Of a stretch of 50,215 nucleotides of DNA, positions 34,292-43,959 are shown one piece after another (the stretch's first letter is position 1; each line of letters begins with the position of its first letter). Position numbers and translations under genes: made by a program. Location of the stretch: contig JAQCJQ010000003.1 in the NCBI GenBank assembly GCA_027593035.1, positions 1 through 50,215 of the forward strand. The letters run 5' to 3'. The stretch comes from Bacteroidota bacterium (GTDB lineage: Bacteria > Bacteroidota > Bacteroidia > Flavobacteriales_D > Sanyastnellaceae). The notes under the pieces are model-generated. The model worked only from the letters and a program-made list of their open reading frames with translations, was not told the DNA's origin and searched no databases.

Positions 34292-37200
34292 ATGCCATCA
34301 TTCAGTCGCTTTTTCAGTTTTTGTTTCGTGATGCTGTTTGCAGGCCTATTTGGTGCCATGCAAGCTCAAGATTTGGATGCCTTTCTCGAAGGCATGAATG
34401 TCCGCCACATTGGTCCAGGCGCCATGAGTGGAAGGGTCACGACCATTGATGTGCAACGCAATCGTCCAGAAGTCATTTACATCGGAACGGCGAGTGGAGG
34501 ATTGTGGCGTAGCGAAACAGCGGGAGTCACGTGGGAGCCATTGTTTGACGACCAGCCTACACAGAGCATTGGCGCCGTGGCATTGGCCCCTTCCAATCCG
34601 GATGTGATTTGGGTGGGAACCGGAGAAGGCAATCCGCGCAACTCGCACTCCAGCGGACGCGGTGTATTTCGAAGCATCGATGGAGGTTACTCCTGGGAAA
34701 TGATGGGGCTGGAGAAGACCCACAACATCCACCGGATCATCATCCATCCGACCGATCACCGTACGGTGTGGGTCGGCGTAACCGGAACAGCTTGGGGGGA
34801 TAGTCCCGATCGTGGTGTCTACAAAACAACTGACAGCGGCAAGACTTGGGAGCATGTGTTGTACACAGATGAGAGAACAGGCGTTGCGGATATGATCATC
34901 GACCCTTCCAATCCGGACAAGTTGTTGGTGGCCATGTGGTCTCACCGCCGTCAGCCTTGGTTTTTCACCAGTGGTGGAGAAGGCAGTGCGCTGCACATCA
35001 CCCACGACGGCGGTTCAACGTGGAAGGAATTGACCGACGAAGAAGGATTGCCTGCGGGAGAATTGGGGCGCATCGGATTGGCCGTCAGTGCGGCGAATCC
35101 AGATGTGATTTACGCTTTGGTGGAATCCTCTAGTACGGGGTTGTACCATTCCCAAGACGGGGGCGTTTCCTGGAGCTTGATTCAGGGAGACAACATTGGA
35201 AACCGTCCGTTTTACTATGCGGACATTTATGCCGACCCCTCGGATGAACGGCGATTGTTCAATTTGTACAGCATGGTCGATCTCAGTGAGGATGGAGGAA
35301 AGACTTTCCGTACCATTCTGCCTTATAGCGGAGTCCATCCGGATCACCACGCCTTTTACATTCACCCGGACGACCCGAATTTCCTCATTGACGGAAATGA
35401 TGGGGGTTTGAATATCAGTCGGGACGGCGGCAAGTCTTGGACCTTCGTGAACAACTTGCCCTTGGGTCAATTTTACCACATTGCCGTCGACATGGCAGTG
35501 CCCTATCGCATCTATGGTGGGATGCAGGACAACGGGTCGTGGGTCGGACCCAGTGAGGTGTGGCATTCAGGAGGGATTCGCAACGAAGACTGGCAGGAGG
35601 TCATGTTTGGAGATGGATTTGATGTGTTGCCCGCTCCAGGTGATTTGAATACAGCATACGCCATGTACCAGGGCGGTGCGTTGGCGCGCATCGACTTGCG
35701 CAACGGCGATCAAAGCTCCATCCAGCCCGTGCAGCCAGACACAGTGCCTTTGCGCTTTGCGTGGAACGCGGCGATCGCAGCGGATCCCACAGACCCCAAG
35801 GGGTTGTATTTCGGATCTCAAATGGTACACCACAGCGCGGATCGCGGAGGTACTTGGATCACGTTGAGCGGGGACCTGACCACCAATGACCCGGAGAAAT
35901 TGAAGCAAGCGGAGTCGGGCGGTCTGACGATCGATGCGACCCAAGCGGAGAACCACTGCACCATCTTGTGCATTGCACCGAATCCACTTCGACCCGAGGA
36001 ATTGTGGGTGGGGACAGATGATGGGCGGATTCAACATTCAACCGATGGAGGAGCCACGTGGACGGACCACGCACCGGGCATTAAGCGCTTCCCTGTAGGA
36101 GCATGGATTCCCCAAATTCATGTGAGCCCTCATGATGCCAATGAAGTATACGTGGTCGTCAACGACTACAGACGCAACAATTGGAATCCGTACCTCTATC
36201 GCACCACAGATGCGGGAGCGACTTGGGTGCGACTGGTTATGGAAGGAGGTGAAGTCACAGGACATGCACTTTCGGTTGTCCAAGATCCTGTAGAGCCATC
36301 GCTGTTGTTCTTGGGGACTGAAGAGGGACTCTTTGTGAGTTTTGATCGCGGGGCGAATTGGAAGCGCTGGACACACGATGTGCCGTCCGTTCCCGTGAGG
36401 GACATGATCATCCATCCACGAGATGGGGACTTGGTGCTGGGAACGTTTGGTCGGGCGGCGTATGTCATTGACGACATGGCTCCGCTAAGGGCCATTGCGG
36501 CAGAGGGCAATGGGGTGATGGCCGATCCGCTGCGGGTGTTCCCGGTGGCCGATGCGTATATGGTGAATTACCGTCGACCTGTCGGAGCCCGATTTGGGGC
36601 GGACCACCAATGGGTTGGAGAAAATCACGATCGAGGCGCATTGATCCAAGTGTACATCCAAGCGGACTCGGCTGAAGCGGCAGGAAAAGATGCGGTGCAT
36701 TGGGCCATTTTGGATGCGCAAGGCGATACCCTGCGTCAAGGGGAACGCGATGCCGAGGCGGGGATCCACTCCATTGGTTGGCGCATGGACACCCATGGAG
36801 TGGACTGGCCGCGACGGGGGTTACCGGAAGCTTCCAAGATGCCTCCGGGTGGAGGTCCACAGGTATTGCCGGGAACCTATCAGGTGATCGTTTCGTTTGG
36901 GGATTATCGAGACTCTTCAGAGGTCACGGTGCATCCGGACCCACGAGTTCCGTATAACCGAGTAGCCCAAGAGGCCCGCATAGCCTTTCAGCGCAATGTG
37001 ATGTCCGAGGTAGACCAAATCGCCGCGGCCATGGCTTCCATTCAACGGGGATTGGAGACCATGAAGGTGGTCAAGCAAGAATTGAAACACCTGCCTGATT
37101 CCTTGACGGAGGATCTGACGCAATTGTCGGATTCACTGAAGAAGGCCTTCTTGGACGTAGAAGCGATGTATACGGAACCAGAGGATTTTAAAGGAATCGA

Positions 37201-37432
37201 AAGTGTAACGGAACGTTTGAGTTCTGTGATGTGGAATGCATTTTCAGTCAATGGCGGAGATGAAGCACCGGCTGGAAATTCGGAACGAGCATTGGAGCGA
37301 CTGCGTGAAGAAGGCGCTGAATTTGCAGAAGCGGTTGAAGTAGTTATGAGCGGACTTTGGGTCAGTTGGTTGGACGCAGTGGATGCGGTCGATCGATCGC
37401 CTCGTCGGATTTTCGAAGCCACGGATCAATAA
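34292..37432 (+). CDS. Large secreted sortilin/VPS10-like BNR-repeat protein
   Basis: 1046 residues. A signal peptide (about 5-25, ending MQAQ) is followed by repeated beta-propeller blades with Asp-box motifs of the SxDGGxTW type (for example SIDGGYSW, THDGGSTW, SQDGGVSW, SRDGGKSW, STDGGATW, SFDRGANW) from about 60 to 730. A linker with Met/Pro/Gly-rich loops comes next, then a helical region (about 895-985, probable coiled coil). The family is common in Bacteroidota as glycosyl-hydrolase/WD40-like secreted proteins and its activity is uncertain. I see no T9SS sorting domain. It starts five bases after the lipoprotein gene. It could bind carbohydrates or peptides; no catalytic residue can be assigned. 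Confidence 0.85.
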   Translation: MPSFSRFFSFCFVMLFAGLFGAMQAQDLDAFLEGMNVRHIGPGAMSGRVTTIDVQRNRPEVIYIGTASGGLWRSETAGVTWEPLFDDQPTQSIGAVALAPSNPDVIWVGTGEGNPRNSHSSGRGVFRSIDGGYSWEMMGLEKTHNIHRIIIHPTDHRTVWVGVTGTAWGDSPDRGVYKTTDSGKTWEHVLYTDERTGVADMIIDPSNPDKLLVAMWSHRRQPWFFTSGGEGSALHITHDGGSTWKELTDEEGLPAGELGRIGLAVSAANPDVIYALVESSSTGLYHSQDGGVSWSLIQGDNIGNRPFYYADIYADPSDERRLFNLYSMVDLSEDGGKTFRTILPYSGVHPDHHAFYIHPDDPNFLIDGNDGGLNISRDGGKSWTFVNNLPLGQFYHIAVDMAVPYRIYGGMQDNGSWVGPSEVWHSGGIRNEDWQEVMFGDGFDVLPAPGDLNTAYAMYQGGALARIDLRNGDQSSIQPVQPDTVPLRFAWNAAIAADPTDPKGLYFGSQMVHHSADRGGTWITLSGDLTTNDPEKLKQAESGGLTIDATQAENHCTILCIAPNPLRPEELWVGTDDGRIQHSTDGGATWTDHAPGIKRFPVGAWIPQIHVSPHDANEVYVVVNDYRRNNWNPYLYRTTDAGATWVRLVMEGGEVTGHALSVVQDPVEPSLLFLGTEEGLFVSFDRGANWKRWTHDVPSVPVRDMIIHPRDGDLVLGTFGRAAYVIDDMAPLRAIAAEGNGVMADPLRVFPVADAYMVNYRRPVGARFGADHQWVGENHDRGALIQVYIQADSAEAAGKDAVHWAILDAQGDTLRQGERDAEAGIHSIGWRMDTHGVDWPRRGLPEASKMPPGGGPQVLPGTYQVIVSFGDYRDSSEVTVHPDPRVPYNRVAQEARIAFQRNVMSEVDQIAAAMASIQRGLETMKVVKQELKHLPDSLTEDLTQLSDSLKKAFLDVEAMYTEPEDFKGIESVTERLSSVMWNAFSVNGGDEAPAGNSERALERLREEGAEFAEAVEVVMSGLWVSWLDAVDAVDRSPRRIFEATDQ

Positions 37433-37454
37433 ATAGGGGAGCAGTTTGAGTGGT

Positions 37455-37473
37455 ATTGCGATCACTACGCAAT
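37455..37473. repeat. Hairpin between convergent genes
   Basis: ATTGCG (37455-37460) and CGCAAT (37468-37473) with a 7-base loop, between the ends of the BNR-repeat gene and the barrel gene. Possibly a weak bidirectional transcript end; no T run. Confidence 0.35.
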
Positions 37474-37475
37474 CA

Positions 37476-38114
37476 TCAGATCCGCCAAGCGACCATCCAT
37501 TGGATGGCCATGTTCATCATGTAATTGTTCCAACCAGGAACGGTTTGTTCCGGGCGTGGGCTGATGGGCAATAGACTTTGTGCCAAACGAACTTCGACAT
37601 CCACTCGATCGGAGGCGTGAAATCCGGCGACACCGATGGCGCCGAGATCGATGGGATTCAGGACAAAGGAGCTGATGTCACTGAGTCCGTTGCCGTAAAA
37701 ATCTTCTTGGCCTTTTCCCAATAGAATGCTGGGTTGAAGTCCGATTCCAAACCACCAGGTGTCCGCGCCGGGATGCCATAAGCGAAGCAAGGGCACATCG
37801 ATGTAGGTGAACCGGTATTGCCATGTGGTGTAATCGCCATTTTTGGTATCGGGCGGCTTTCGACTTCCTTTTTGTGTCCAAACGATGCCCAATTCAGAAC
37901 TGCGTGAAGATGTCCGCCTCATGTTCAAGGTCGCTCCAAACGTTCCGCCAAACTGATTGAATCCGGAAATTTGATCTCCCTGCACCTGCGTAGTGACGAA
38001 CCCAAGAGCGAGCTTCGCACTGAAGGCGATGGGGCGCTCCTCGGACTGCCCAACCACAGCGGAATGAGCGACAACGAATCCCACCAGCATGAAGAGGGCA
38101 ACACACCGACTCAT
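37476..38114 (-). CDS. Small outer-membrane beta-barrel protein
   Basis: 212 residues. A signal peptide (about 5-22) is followed by amphipathic beta strands with many Gly/aromatic alternations (AKLALGFVTT, GGTFGATLNM, WWFGIGLQPSILLG, VDVEVRLAQSLL), as in porin-family/OmpA-type barrels of Bacteroidota. The start is the ATG at 38114, because the frame upstream lacks a signal peptide. It follows the Omp28-like gene by 5 bases, suggesting an operon with the redoxin and Omp28-like proteins. Function unknown. Confidence 0.72.
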   Translation of the reverse strand: MSRCVALFMLVGFVVAHSAVVGQSEERPIAFSAKLALGFVTTQVQGDQISGFNQFGGTFGATLNMRRTSSRSSELGIVWTQKGSRKPPDTKNGDYTTWQYRFTYIDVPLLRLWHPGADTWWFGIGLQPSILLGKGQEDFYGNGLSDISSFVLNPIDLGAIGVAGFHASDRVDVEVRLAQSLLPISPRPEQTVPGWNNYMMNMAIQWMVAWRI

Positions 38115-38119
38115 CGCAA

Positions 38120-38998
38120 TTAATCGGCTGGGTGGAATTCGAACGAATTCAATACAAGGCCATTGCCATCTGAAACCACCACGAGGACTGTGGCATTCTC
38201 CACTACCCATGCGTTGTCCCATGTGTAGGTAACCGAATGCGAAGCCACGTCACCGGCTCCGGCGCCTGTGGCGACATCTCCGAAACCGAGGCCAAAGGCG
38301 CCATGGACGGAGCTGCGCAAAACGTGATCGAACTCATAATCTGGCACCAACTCCGGGTCACTGGCATAATCCAATTGGTAGTCGTATACATCCGATTCCA
38401 AAATGAGCAGTGCCACTTGAATGGGGCCGTCCGCATCGGCGTAGAAGGTTCCGTGAACGTGCACATTCAGATGGTCGTTTTCGGGGACCCAATCATGGAT
38501 GACTTGGAGGCCGACTGAGAGTTCGGTGTTGAGCTGTTCTGCAGTTTGGTCTGACCATTGTGCAGGCGCCCAGAAATTACCAGGTCCGCCAATGCGGTTG
38601 ATGCGCCCTAGCGGATTGGCCTGAAAATCCAGCTGATCCCAGAATAAATTACCTTCTTCCGTTGTCCAGTCGGTATCGAAGTGATCATCGTCGGTGTTGG
38701 CCAAATTGCCCGCGTGAATGGCCATGACAGAGACAGCGTCTCCGGTATCTTCTGCAATCTGTGCGGCGATGATAGCCGCAGCAGGACAATTGCCACATTG
38801 ATGGGCCGTAAAGTCCTCGATGAGGACCCGTTGCGTAGCCTCAGCAATGGACAACGCGGAAAAAGCCGGTGCCGGACCGTAGGCCGTCGCTTGGTATGCC
38901 GTTGTAATCTCTACAATGGGGTTTTCAAGCTCATCACAGCCAGAGAAAACCAGAACCAGAGCCATCGGAATGATGGTCAATGCAGAAAGTCGTGTCAT
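38120..38998 (-). CDS. Omp28-like lipoprotein with a thioredoxin-type CxxC
   Basis: 292 residues. Lipobox FSGC (Cys21), then a thioredoxin-like domain starting VLIEDFTAHQCGNCPAA with Cys68 and Cys71, followed by an Omp28-type region rich in beta strands (HVHGTFYADADGPIQVALLI). Omp28 proteins are outer-membrane surface proteins of Bacteroidota; the CxxC here could be redox active. There is no T9SS domain. It lies 17 bases after the T9SS redoxin gene and 5 before the barrel gene, so the three are probably co-transcribed. Confidence 0.82.
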   Translation of the reverse strand: MTRLSALTIIPMALVLVFSGCDELENPIVEITTAYQATAYGPAPAFSALSIAEATQRVLIEDFTAHQCGNCPAAAIIAAQIAEDTGDAVSVMAIHAGNLANTDDDHFDTDWTTEEGNLFWDQLDFQANPLGRINRIGGPGNFWAPAQWSDQTAEQLNTELSVGLQVIHDWVPENDHLNVHVHGTFYADADGPIQVALLILESDVYDYQLDYASDPELVPDYEFDHVLRSSVHGAFGLGFGDVATGAGAGDVASHSVTYTWDNAWVVENATVLVVVSDGNGLVLNSFEFHPAD

Positions 38999-39015
38999 GG
39001 TCTGATCAAAGGGCG

Positions 39016-40473
39016 TTAGCGAACGATTAAACGAGCACTTTGCTTGCTTGTTTTGGAATGACCTGAAACCACATAGATGCCGGGCGCCAAATCTTGAATA
39101 TCGATGTTCAAGCTACCCGAGACCGGGAGGGAAGGACTCACCCACTCTTTAGCCAATGCTCCGCTCATGTGATGAATCTGTAGTAAATGGCATGCCGGGT
39201 TGAGGGCATTCAAAACCACGCTGTTTGTCGCGGGGTTTGGATGGAGGAGGATGGGCTCGGAAGAACCATCAAACTCCATGACATCGGTGTTGACACTGTT
39301 GACCAAAAAGCCCTTGTTCAAGTTGGACCAAGCGCCGCTATTGGAAGCCGTGAAAATGGTGTTGATGTTTTGCAAATCGTCATTGAACGTGCTCAGGTCA
39401 CACGCGATGTTTCCACCATTGCCAGAAAGGTCATACAGATCGAAGCCATAGCAGCCTGTGGCGGGCAACGAAACCCACCAGGTGTACTCCGAGTTGGCCT
39501 CGGTCATGTCACCAAAGGCAACACCTTCCACTTCCACTCCTGAAGCATCGGTGATGGACCAACTGTTATCGCCTGGAGTCTCATCCGTGGTCAGCTGCAC
39601 GCGGATCAAACTGGTGGCCGTTTGTGAGCTGAGGTTCATGGTGGCAGAAACACTGTTGTTCTCAGTATTGCCATCTTCCGAGATGATGTCGACAAAGAAA
39701 ATGGAAGTGGTTGCGAAGATGGCGTCACCCAATTGAACTTCTTCGATTTCATACGTGTCCAAGTTTCCAGTCCACTCGTAAGTGAGCAACTCGGCACCGA
39801 AAAGGGTCGTCGCTTCGAAGGTGCACGATGTCATGGGCTCTGTGCCGTTGTTCATGAGGCGCACGCTCAAAGGTGAAGGTTCACCGGGACAGCTTCGGGT
39901 AGATCCGGTATAGCTTATGATGCTCGCATCCGATGGCATCGAAGCCGCCGCACAATCCAAAGATTGGAGGTAATTCACGTGGATGTCATAGCTGGCTTGA
40001 CCGATTTGATTTAGCAATCGATTGGGACAAATCGTGTAAATCGTGGGATAATACGTGTTTTGGTAATCACTGAAAATGAATCCACCGTTGTCAATGATGG
40101 GGTATTCAACCCCCTCAGTCCAATCGCCCCACGTGCTTGCCCCGATGCCATGCAGGTCATCATCCGTCGTATTGTCATCCGATTCGATGAAGAAGATCCG
40201 GACTTCGTTGGTTCCGTTCGGTCCGTAGTTGTTGTAGATTTCTTCGAAAATACCACTGTTGTGGTAAGTCCAGCAGGGTCCGCACCATGTGGCGGTGAAA
40301 TCCAAGATCACGGCATAACCCGAGTCGAGGTAACTGTATAAGTTATGCTCTACTCCTTCGATGTCTGTAGCCGTCCAGTCAGGAGCGAGGGCGCCATCAG
40401 GAAGTTGGGCTTGGACTTGGAAAGAGAGGAACGAGGCAAAGACACAAGTGATGACTGTTTTGAAAAGCTTCAT
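39016..40473 (-). CDS. T9SS-sorted secreted redoxin (thioredoxin fold), paralogue 1
   Basis: 485 residues. A signal peptide (about 4-22) is followed by a redoxin domain with the active-site motif TATWCGPCW (Cys64, Cys67), then long beta-rich regions (LNQIGQASYDIHV, NNGTEPMTS, SGNGGNIACDLS) and a T9SS type A sorting domain from LHPNPATNS. It is about 50% alike by eye to the next gene upstream. A disulfide-exchange role outside the cell is the obvious guess. The ATG at 40473 is used, since the frame upstream runs into a terminator. A TAnnTTG variant (minus strand, 40504-40510) could be its promoter. Confidence 0.84.
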   Translation of the reverse strand: MKLFKTVITCVFASFLSFQVQAQLPDGALAPDWTATDIEGVEHNLYSYLDSGYAVILDFTATWCGPCWTYHNSGIFEEIYNNYGPNGTNEVRIFFIESDDNTTDDDLHGIGASTWGDWTEGVEYPIIDNGGFIFSDYQNTYYPTIYTICPNRLLNQIGQASYDIHVNYLQSLDCAAASMPSDASIISYTGSTRSCPGEPSPLSVRLMNNGTEPMTSCTFEATTLFGAELLTYEWTGNLDTYEIEEVQLGDAIFATTSIFFVDIISEDGNTENNSVSATMNLSSQTATSLIRVQLTTDETPGDNSWSITDASGVEVEGVAFGDMTEANSEYTWWVSLPATGCYGFDLYDLSGNGGNIACDLSTFNDDLQNINTIFTASNSGAWSNLNKGFLVNSVNTDVMEFDGSSEPILLHPNPATNSVVLNALNPACHLLQIHHMSGALAKEWVSPSLPVSGSLNIDIQDLAPGIYVVSGHSKTSKQSARLIVR

Positions 40474-40514
40474 GGTGTACAAGATTGGGGCTAAAGTCTT
40501 TGCCAATTTATGGA

Positions 40515-40553
40515 ATAAAAAATCCGCACCATCGTTTTCGATGATGCGGATTT
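40515..40553 (-). terminator. Intrinsic terminator between the two tandem redoxin genes
   Basis: On the minus strand AAATCCGCATCATCG, loop AAAA, CGATGGTGCGGATTT forms a 15-bp stem with one G-U pair and is followed by further T. It ends transcription of paralogue 2 before paralogue 1. Confidence 0.85.
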
Positions 40554-40580
40554 CCAATTGTGTTTGATTTCAGCTCTGAA

Positions 40581-42056
40581 TTACTTCAAAGTCACACGCA
40601 TGGTCGTCGTCTCTTCCCCAGCATTGAGGGAGATCAGATACACACCAGCGGTAATTCCGGAGAAGTCCAATACGCGATTGTGCTCACCAGCCTGCAATGT
40701 GCCGAAGTCGAGGTTCATGATCTGCTGACCAATGAGGTTGCGAACTGCCATGCTGGCATTCGATGCTTGGTTCAACGAGAACTGCAATGTCGTTTGATCT
40801 GAGAAAGGGTTCGGGAACACCTTCGTCACCTCGTTCAAAGACAATTCCTGCACGCCCGTGTTGACCGAAGTCACTGCCATGCCGCCTGATTCTGCATCGA
40901 AGCTATAGGATCCGTCGTAGTCGTAAATGGACGAAACAAACGTGAGGTTGTCGTCATACGTCTTTACGGTGCAGTAGCCATCGACAGAACCCCAAATGGA
41001 ACCATTGATACCATCACCATATGAATCGCTGATTGTGAATGCGTAGCAGCCTTCAGAAGGAGCACTGACCCACCATTCTAACACGTCACCTTCAGCACCA
41101 GCCATTTCACCTGTAACCACTTCATCAACGACATTGCCAGCAGCATCGACGATCGACCAGCCAATTTCTTGTGGCCAGTTGTCGACCATGATCTCAATGT
41201 GAATCAAGGACGTTCCTGAAGTAGCGAGCGCTACAGATCCAGAAGAACTGTTGTTTGCTGTATTGTCATCTCCAGAAGTGATTTCAATGGTGAAGTTGGT
41301 ATCACTGTCAAACGTAGCCGTACCCAACTCAACGTTGGCAATGCCATACGTATCCAAATCACCAGACCAATCATAGCTCAACAATTCTGTTGCCCCATCC
41401 ATGACGGCAATGGTGCAGTACTGCAAGTTGGTTACGCCGAGGTTCATCAAATCAACGCTCATATTCACAGGCTCGCCTGGGCAAGCGGTTACGCCACCCG
41501 TGTAGCTCAACAAAGCAGGATCATTGACCAACGATGCAGCAGCGCAATCATTGGCTTGGAACACGCCTGCGTGGACGGCAGCAGAGGCCTGACCTGACTC
41601 AGTCAATTGACGGTTAGGGCAAATGGTATAAATCGTTGGGTAATACGTGCATTCGTAAGCATTGAAAATGCTCGCTGCATCGTCAATAATCGGGAAGTTG
41701 ATGACCGAAGTCCAGTCTCCCTGTGTCGCTGTGCCAGTTCCGAGCAGATCATCCATTGTTGTGGAATCGTCAGACTCAATGTGAAAAACGCGAACCTCAT
41801 CGGTTCCGTCAGGACCATACATTTCATATACTTCCTCTAAGGCGCCTCCGACCGCGTAGCTCCAGCAAGGGCCACACCAAGTCGCAGAAAAGTCTACGAT
41901 GACCTTCTTGCCCTCATCGAGGAGTTCATACAAGTTATGCTCCACACCATCAATATCGGTGGCCGTAAAATCAGGGGCGATGCTGCCATTTGGCAACTGC
42001 GCGAAAGATGCGAATCCAATAAGGAGCGCCGCAATCAAAGAGTAAATGTGCTTCAT
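40581..42056 (-). CDS. T9SS-sorted secreted redoxin (thioredoxin fold), paralogue 2
   Basis: 491 residues, the same layout as its downstream neighbour: signal peptide (about 3-19), redoxin domain with SATWCGPCW (Cys61, Cys64), a shared segment (NRQLTESGQAS, DCAAAS, SYTGG, CPGEP), an extracellular beta-rich region with YAFTISDSYGDGINGS, and a T9SS type A sorting domain from VFPNPFSDQ. Its closeness to paralogue 1 in sequence and position indicates tandem duplication. It has a perfect TAnnTTTG on the minus strand 74 bases upstream and a terminator behind it, so it forms its own transcription unit. Confidence 0.86.
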   Translation of the reverse strand: MKHIYSLIAALLIGFASFAQLPNGSIAPDFTATDIDGVEHNLYELLDEGKKVIVDFSATWCGPCWSYAVGGALEEVYEMYGPDGTDEVRVFHIESDDSTTMDDLLGTGTATQGDWTSVINFPIIDDAASIFNAYECTYYPTIYTICPNRQLTESGQASAAVHAGVFQANDCAAASLVNDPALLSYTGGVTACPGEPVNMSVDLMNLGVTNLQYCTIAVMDGATELLSYDWSGDLDTYGIANVELGTATFDSDTNFTIEITSGDDNTANNSSSGSVALATSGTSLIHIEIMVDNWPQEIGWSIVDAAGNVVDEVVTGEMAGAEGDVLEWWVSAPSEGCYAFTISDSYGDGINGSIWGSVDGYCTVKTYDDNLTFVSSIYDYDGSYSFDAESGGMAVTSVNTGVQELSLNEVTKVFPNPFSDQTTLQFSLNQASNASMAVRNLIGQQIMNLDFGTLQAGEHNRVLDFSGITAGVYLISLNAGEETTTMRVTLK

Positions 42057-42129
42057 TTAGTACAGTTTTTGAGGTTTCAATTCTTGTTACGTGCAATTTA
42101 ACGCATTACATCGCCGTTAACTTTGCTTT

Positions 42130-42137
42130 CAAATGTA
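42130..42137 (-). promoter_or_regulatory. -7 element (TACATTTG) for redoxin paralogue 2
   Basis: Perfect TAnnTTTG on the minus strand, 73 bases before the ATG at 42056. A perfect plus-strand match (TAACTTTG, 42118-42125) faces it across 4 bases, but no plus-strand gene follows, so that copy is probably part of an inverted repeat or chance. The 202-base gap (42057-42258) otherwise holds only AT-rich sequence. Confidence 0.4.
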
Positions 42138-42258
42138 ATCAAGAGTCGCGTCCAATTGTGATAAAAGGCACATAAAATTGTGCGGTATTGTGGTTTTAAG
42201 AGGATATTGTGGGAAAGGACTCGAAGCTTGGATGTAAGACCCATCCTGCTTTCAAAAC

Positions 42259-43959
42259 TTAGAAGCTAGAAGAGAAGTTGACTTCGAATCCATTCGAGGC
42301 TGGTACCGCTCGGCACACCCCGCCGATACAAAAGATACCTTCTCGTCGTTTGCCGTAGCCAATGGACAGGCGATGGGGCCCTTCAATTCGACCTATTGCA
42401 GCGTATAAATAATGCACCCGGTCGGCTTCGTTGGGGTTGCTATAGTTGTATTGGTCCAAAACGCTTGCAAACCAATGAGGACTCCAAGTGTATTCCGCGA
42501 GGACCGTTCCCCAATCCCGTTTGTCCTGGTCGGTCAACAACAATTGGAATTCCGTTCGAAGACTCTCCCGTTTGGCCGTTTTCCATTGCGTTTCCAACAC
42601 GTGGATATCGGCATAAACCATGCCCTTGAAGGTTGTGGTGACAGGGGTGGTCAGGGTGTTGAATTCCAAGTTGTAAAAGGTGTATTTCCACTTGAAGGTC
42701 TTCGAGACTTTGCGGCTAATCTGCACGTTGAAATCCCGAACAAACTTCGTGGGCCCAAAGCCCCAAGATTGTCTTTCATAGCCGTCGATGATGCCTGCTG
42801 ATCCGCTCAAGTGCGTTGTGTCGAGTCCATTCGCCGCGGCAAAGTTTATGCTGACATTCGTGCCGTACTCCCCTCCCAAGGAACTGCCCTTTTTGATGTT
42901 GTAAAACACCTCTCCACTCAGGCTGGACTCTCCCGCTATGACCGTGGCATAGGGATACAGGGTCGCGGCTAGGTTGTATGTGTGTTGCTGGGTAATGGCG
43001 GGAATGTAATTGATCGGTGAATCGAAAAGCAGAACATCTCGGTCCGATCGAAAACTCATGTTGTCCACCGTTTTGGCGTGCAGACTGACCCCCAATCCAC
43101 GTTTGGTAAAGCCGAGGTGCGCCATGAGCGCTTCTCCTCTACGATAGGTGTATCCGTTATCCGCACTGGGGTCGTTGATTTTGGTAGCGTATTCTGCTCC
43201 TGCCGACCAACCCTTGCGCATAAAGTCCAACCGATACGACCACGCGCCCACATTTTCAGGTAGTGTCAATATGAGTGTGTTACTTGCGATGGTTCCACCG
43301 GCTTGGAACTTGCTGACGAAGTTGGCTCCGAGATTCACTTTGGTTTTCCAATCTTGTCCTCCCTTCTCAGCCAGGAGAGCGTTCAGATCCAAGTTGCCAT
43401 CAATGCCACGCACAATGCCGTCTCCATTGATCAAGCCATCGTCAAAATCAAAGCGTTGTTTGCCATAAATCGTTTTGATTTGCAGCCCTTCAAGCGGCCT
43501 TAAGATGATGCGAACTCCATCCAGAGCATTGTCAATTCCTAGAGCTCTTTCTTCATATGACCGCAATACGATGCCGCTCCCGAATTGCTCGTAAAAGTTA
43601 CCGATGGTCACATCGACATTCTGGGAAGGGGAAGCGTACCGAGCAAATCGATACCCAATGCCACTTCCTTTAAAACGACCTGGGAACCCCAACACGGCGT
43701 TGAGATACGATTCATAGCGAAAACCAGCGCTGAATCCACCTTGATTGTAACGCAAATTGCCGTAGGCGTTGTAGCCTGTTTTTTCCGGCGGAACAATAGC
43801 GCCGATGCGCTCGTCCTCGCTGTAGGATTGCCAGAGGACCTGGAAATTACCGGAAACGGGACCGGTATCACTGGAGTTGTTCCCAGATTCATCCCCCTGG
43901 GCCTTGAGGCTGCTGAGACCAAATCCGAAAGCACAAAGGAGCAATAGAGTCGTTCTCAT
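42259..43959 (-). CDS. DUF6029-like outer-membrane barrel protein
   Basis: 566 residues. A signal peptide (about 1-20, ending LKAQ) is followed by a mature protein of alternating beta strands with aromatic girdles (FSAGFRYESYLNA, GIGYRFARYAS, IGNFYEQFGSGIVLRSYEE, YTFYNLEFN), ending with the aromatic terminus NFSSSF. This is the pattern I associate with DUF6029 proteins, a Bacteroidota family of unknown function with porin-like barrels. Its ATG overlaps the stop of the TlpA-like gene by four bases, so the two are translationally coupled, which suggests a joint function. Confidence 0.78.
   Translation of the reverse strand: MRTTLLLLCAFGFGLSSLKAQGDESGNNSSDTGPVSGNFQVLWQSYSEDERIGAIVPPEKTGYNAYGNLRYNQGGFSAGFRYESYLNAVLGFPGRFKGSGIGYRFARYASPSQNVDVTIGNFYEQFGSGIVLRSYEERALGIDNALDGVRIILRPLEGLQIKTIYGKQRFDFDDGLINGDGIVRGIDGNLDLNALLAEKGGQDWKTKVNLGANFVSKFQAGGTIASNTLILTLPENVGAWSYRLDFMRKGWSAGAEYATKINDPSADNGYTYRRGEALMAHLGFTKRGLGVSLHAKTVDNMSFRSDRDVLLFDSPINYIPAITQQHTYNLAATLYPYATVIAGESSLSGEVFYNIKKGSSLGGEYGTNVSINFAAANGLDTTHLSGSAGIIDGYERQSWGFGPTKFVRDFNVQISRKVSKTFKWKYTFYNLEFNTLTTPVTTTFKGMVYADIHVLETQWKTAKRESLRTEFQLLLTDQDKRDWGTVLAEYTWSPHWFASVLDQYNYSNPNEADRVHYLYAAIGRIEGPHRLSIGYGKRREGIFCIGGVCRAVPASNGFEVNFSSSF

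Noticed and set aside
42118-42125. Plus-strand TAACTTTG as a promoter
   Set aside because: No plus-strand gene begins until 44591; the match is more likely part of the inverted arrangement with the minus-strand element or chance.
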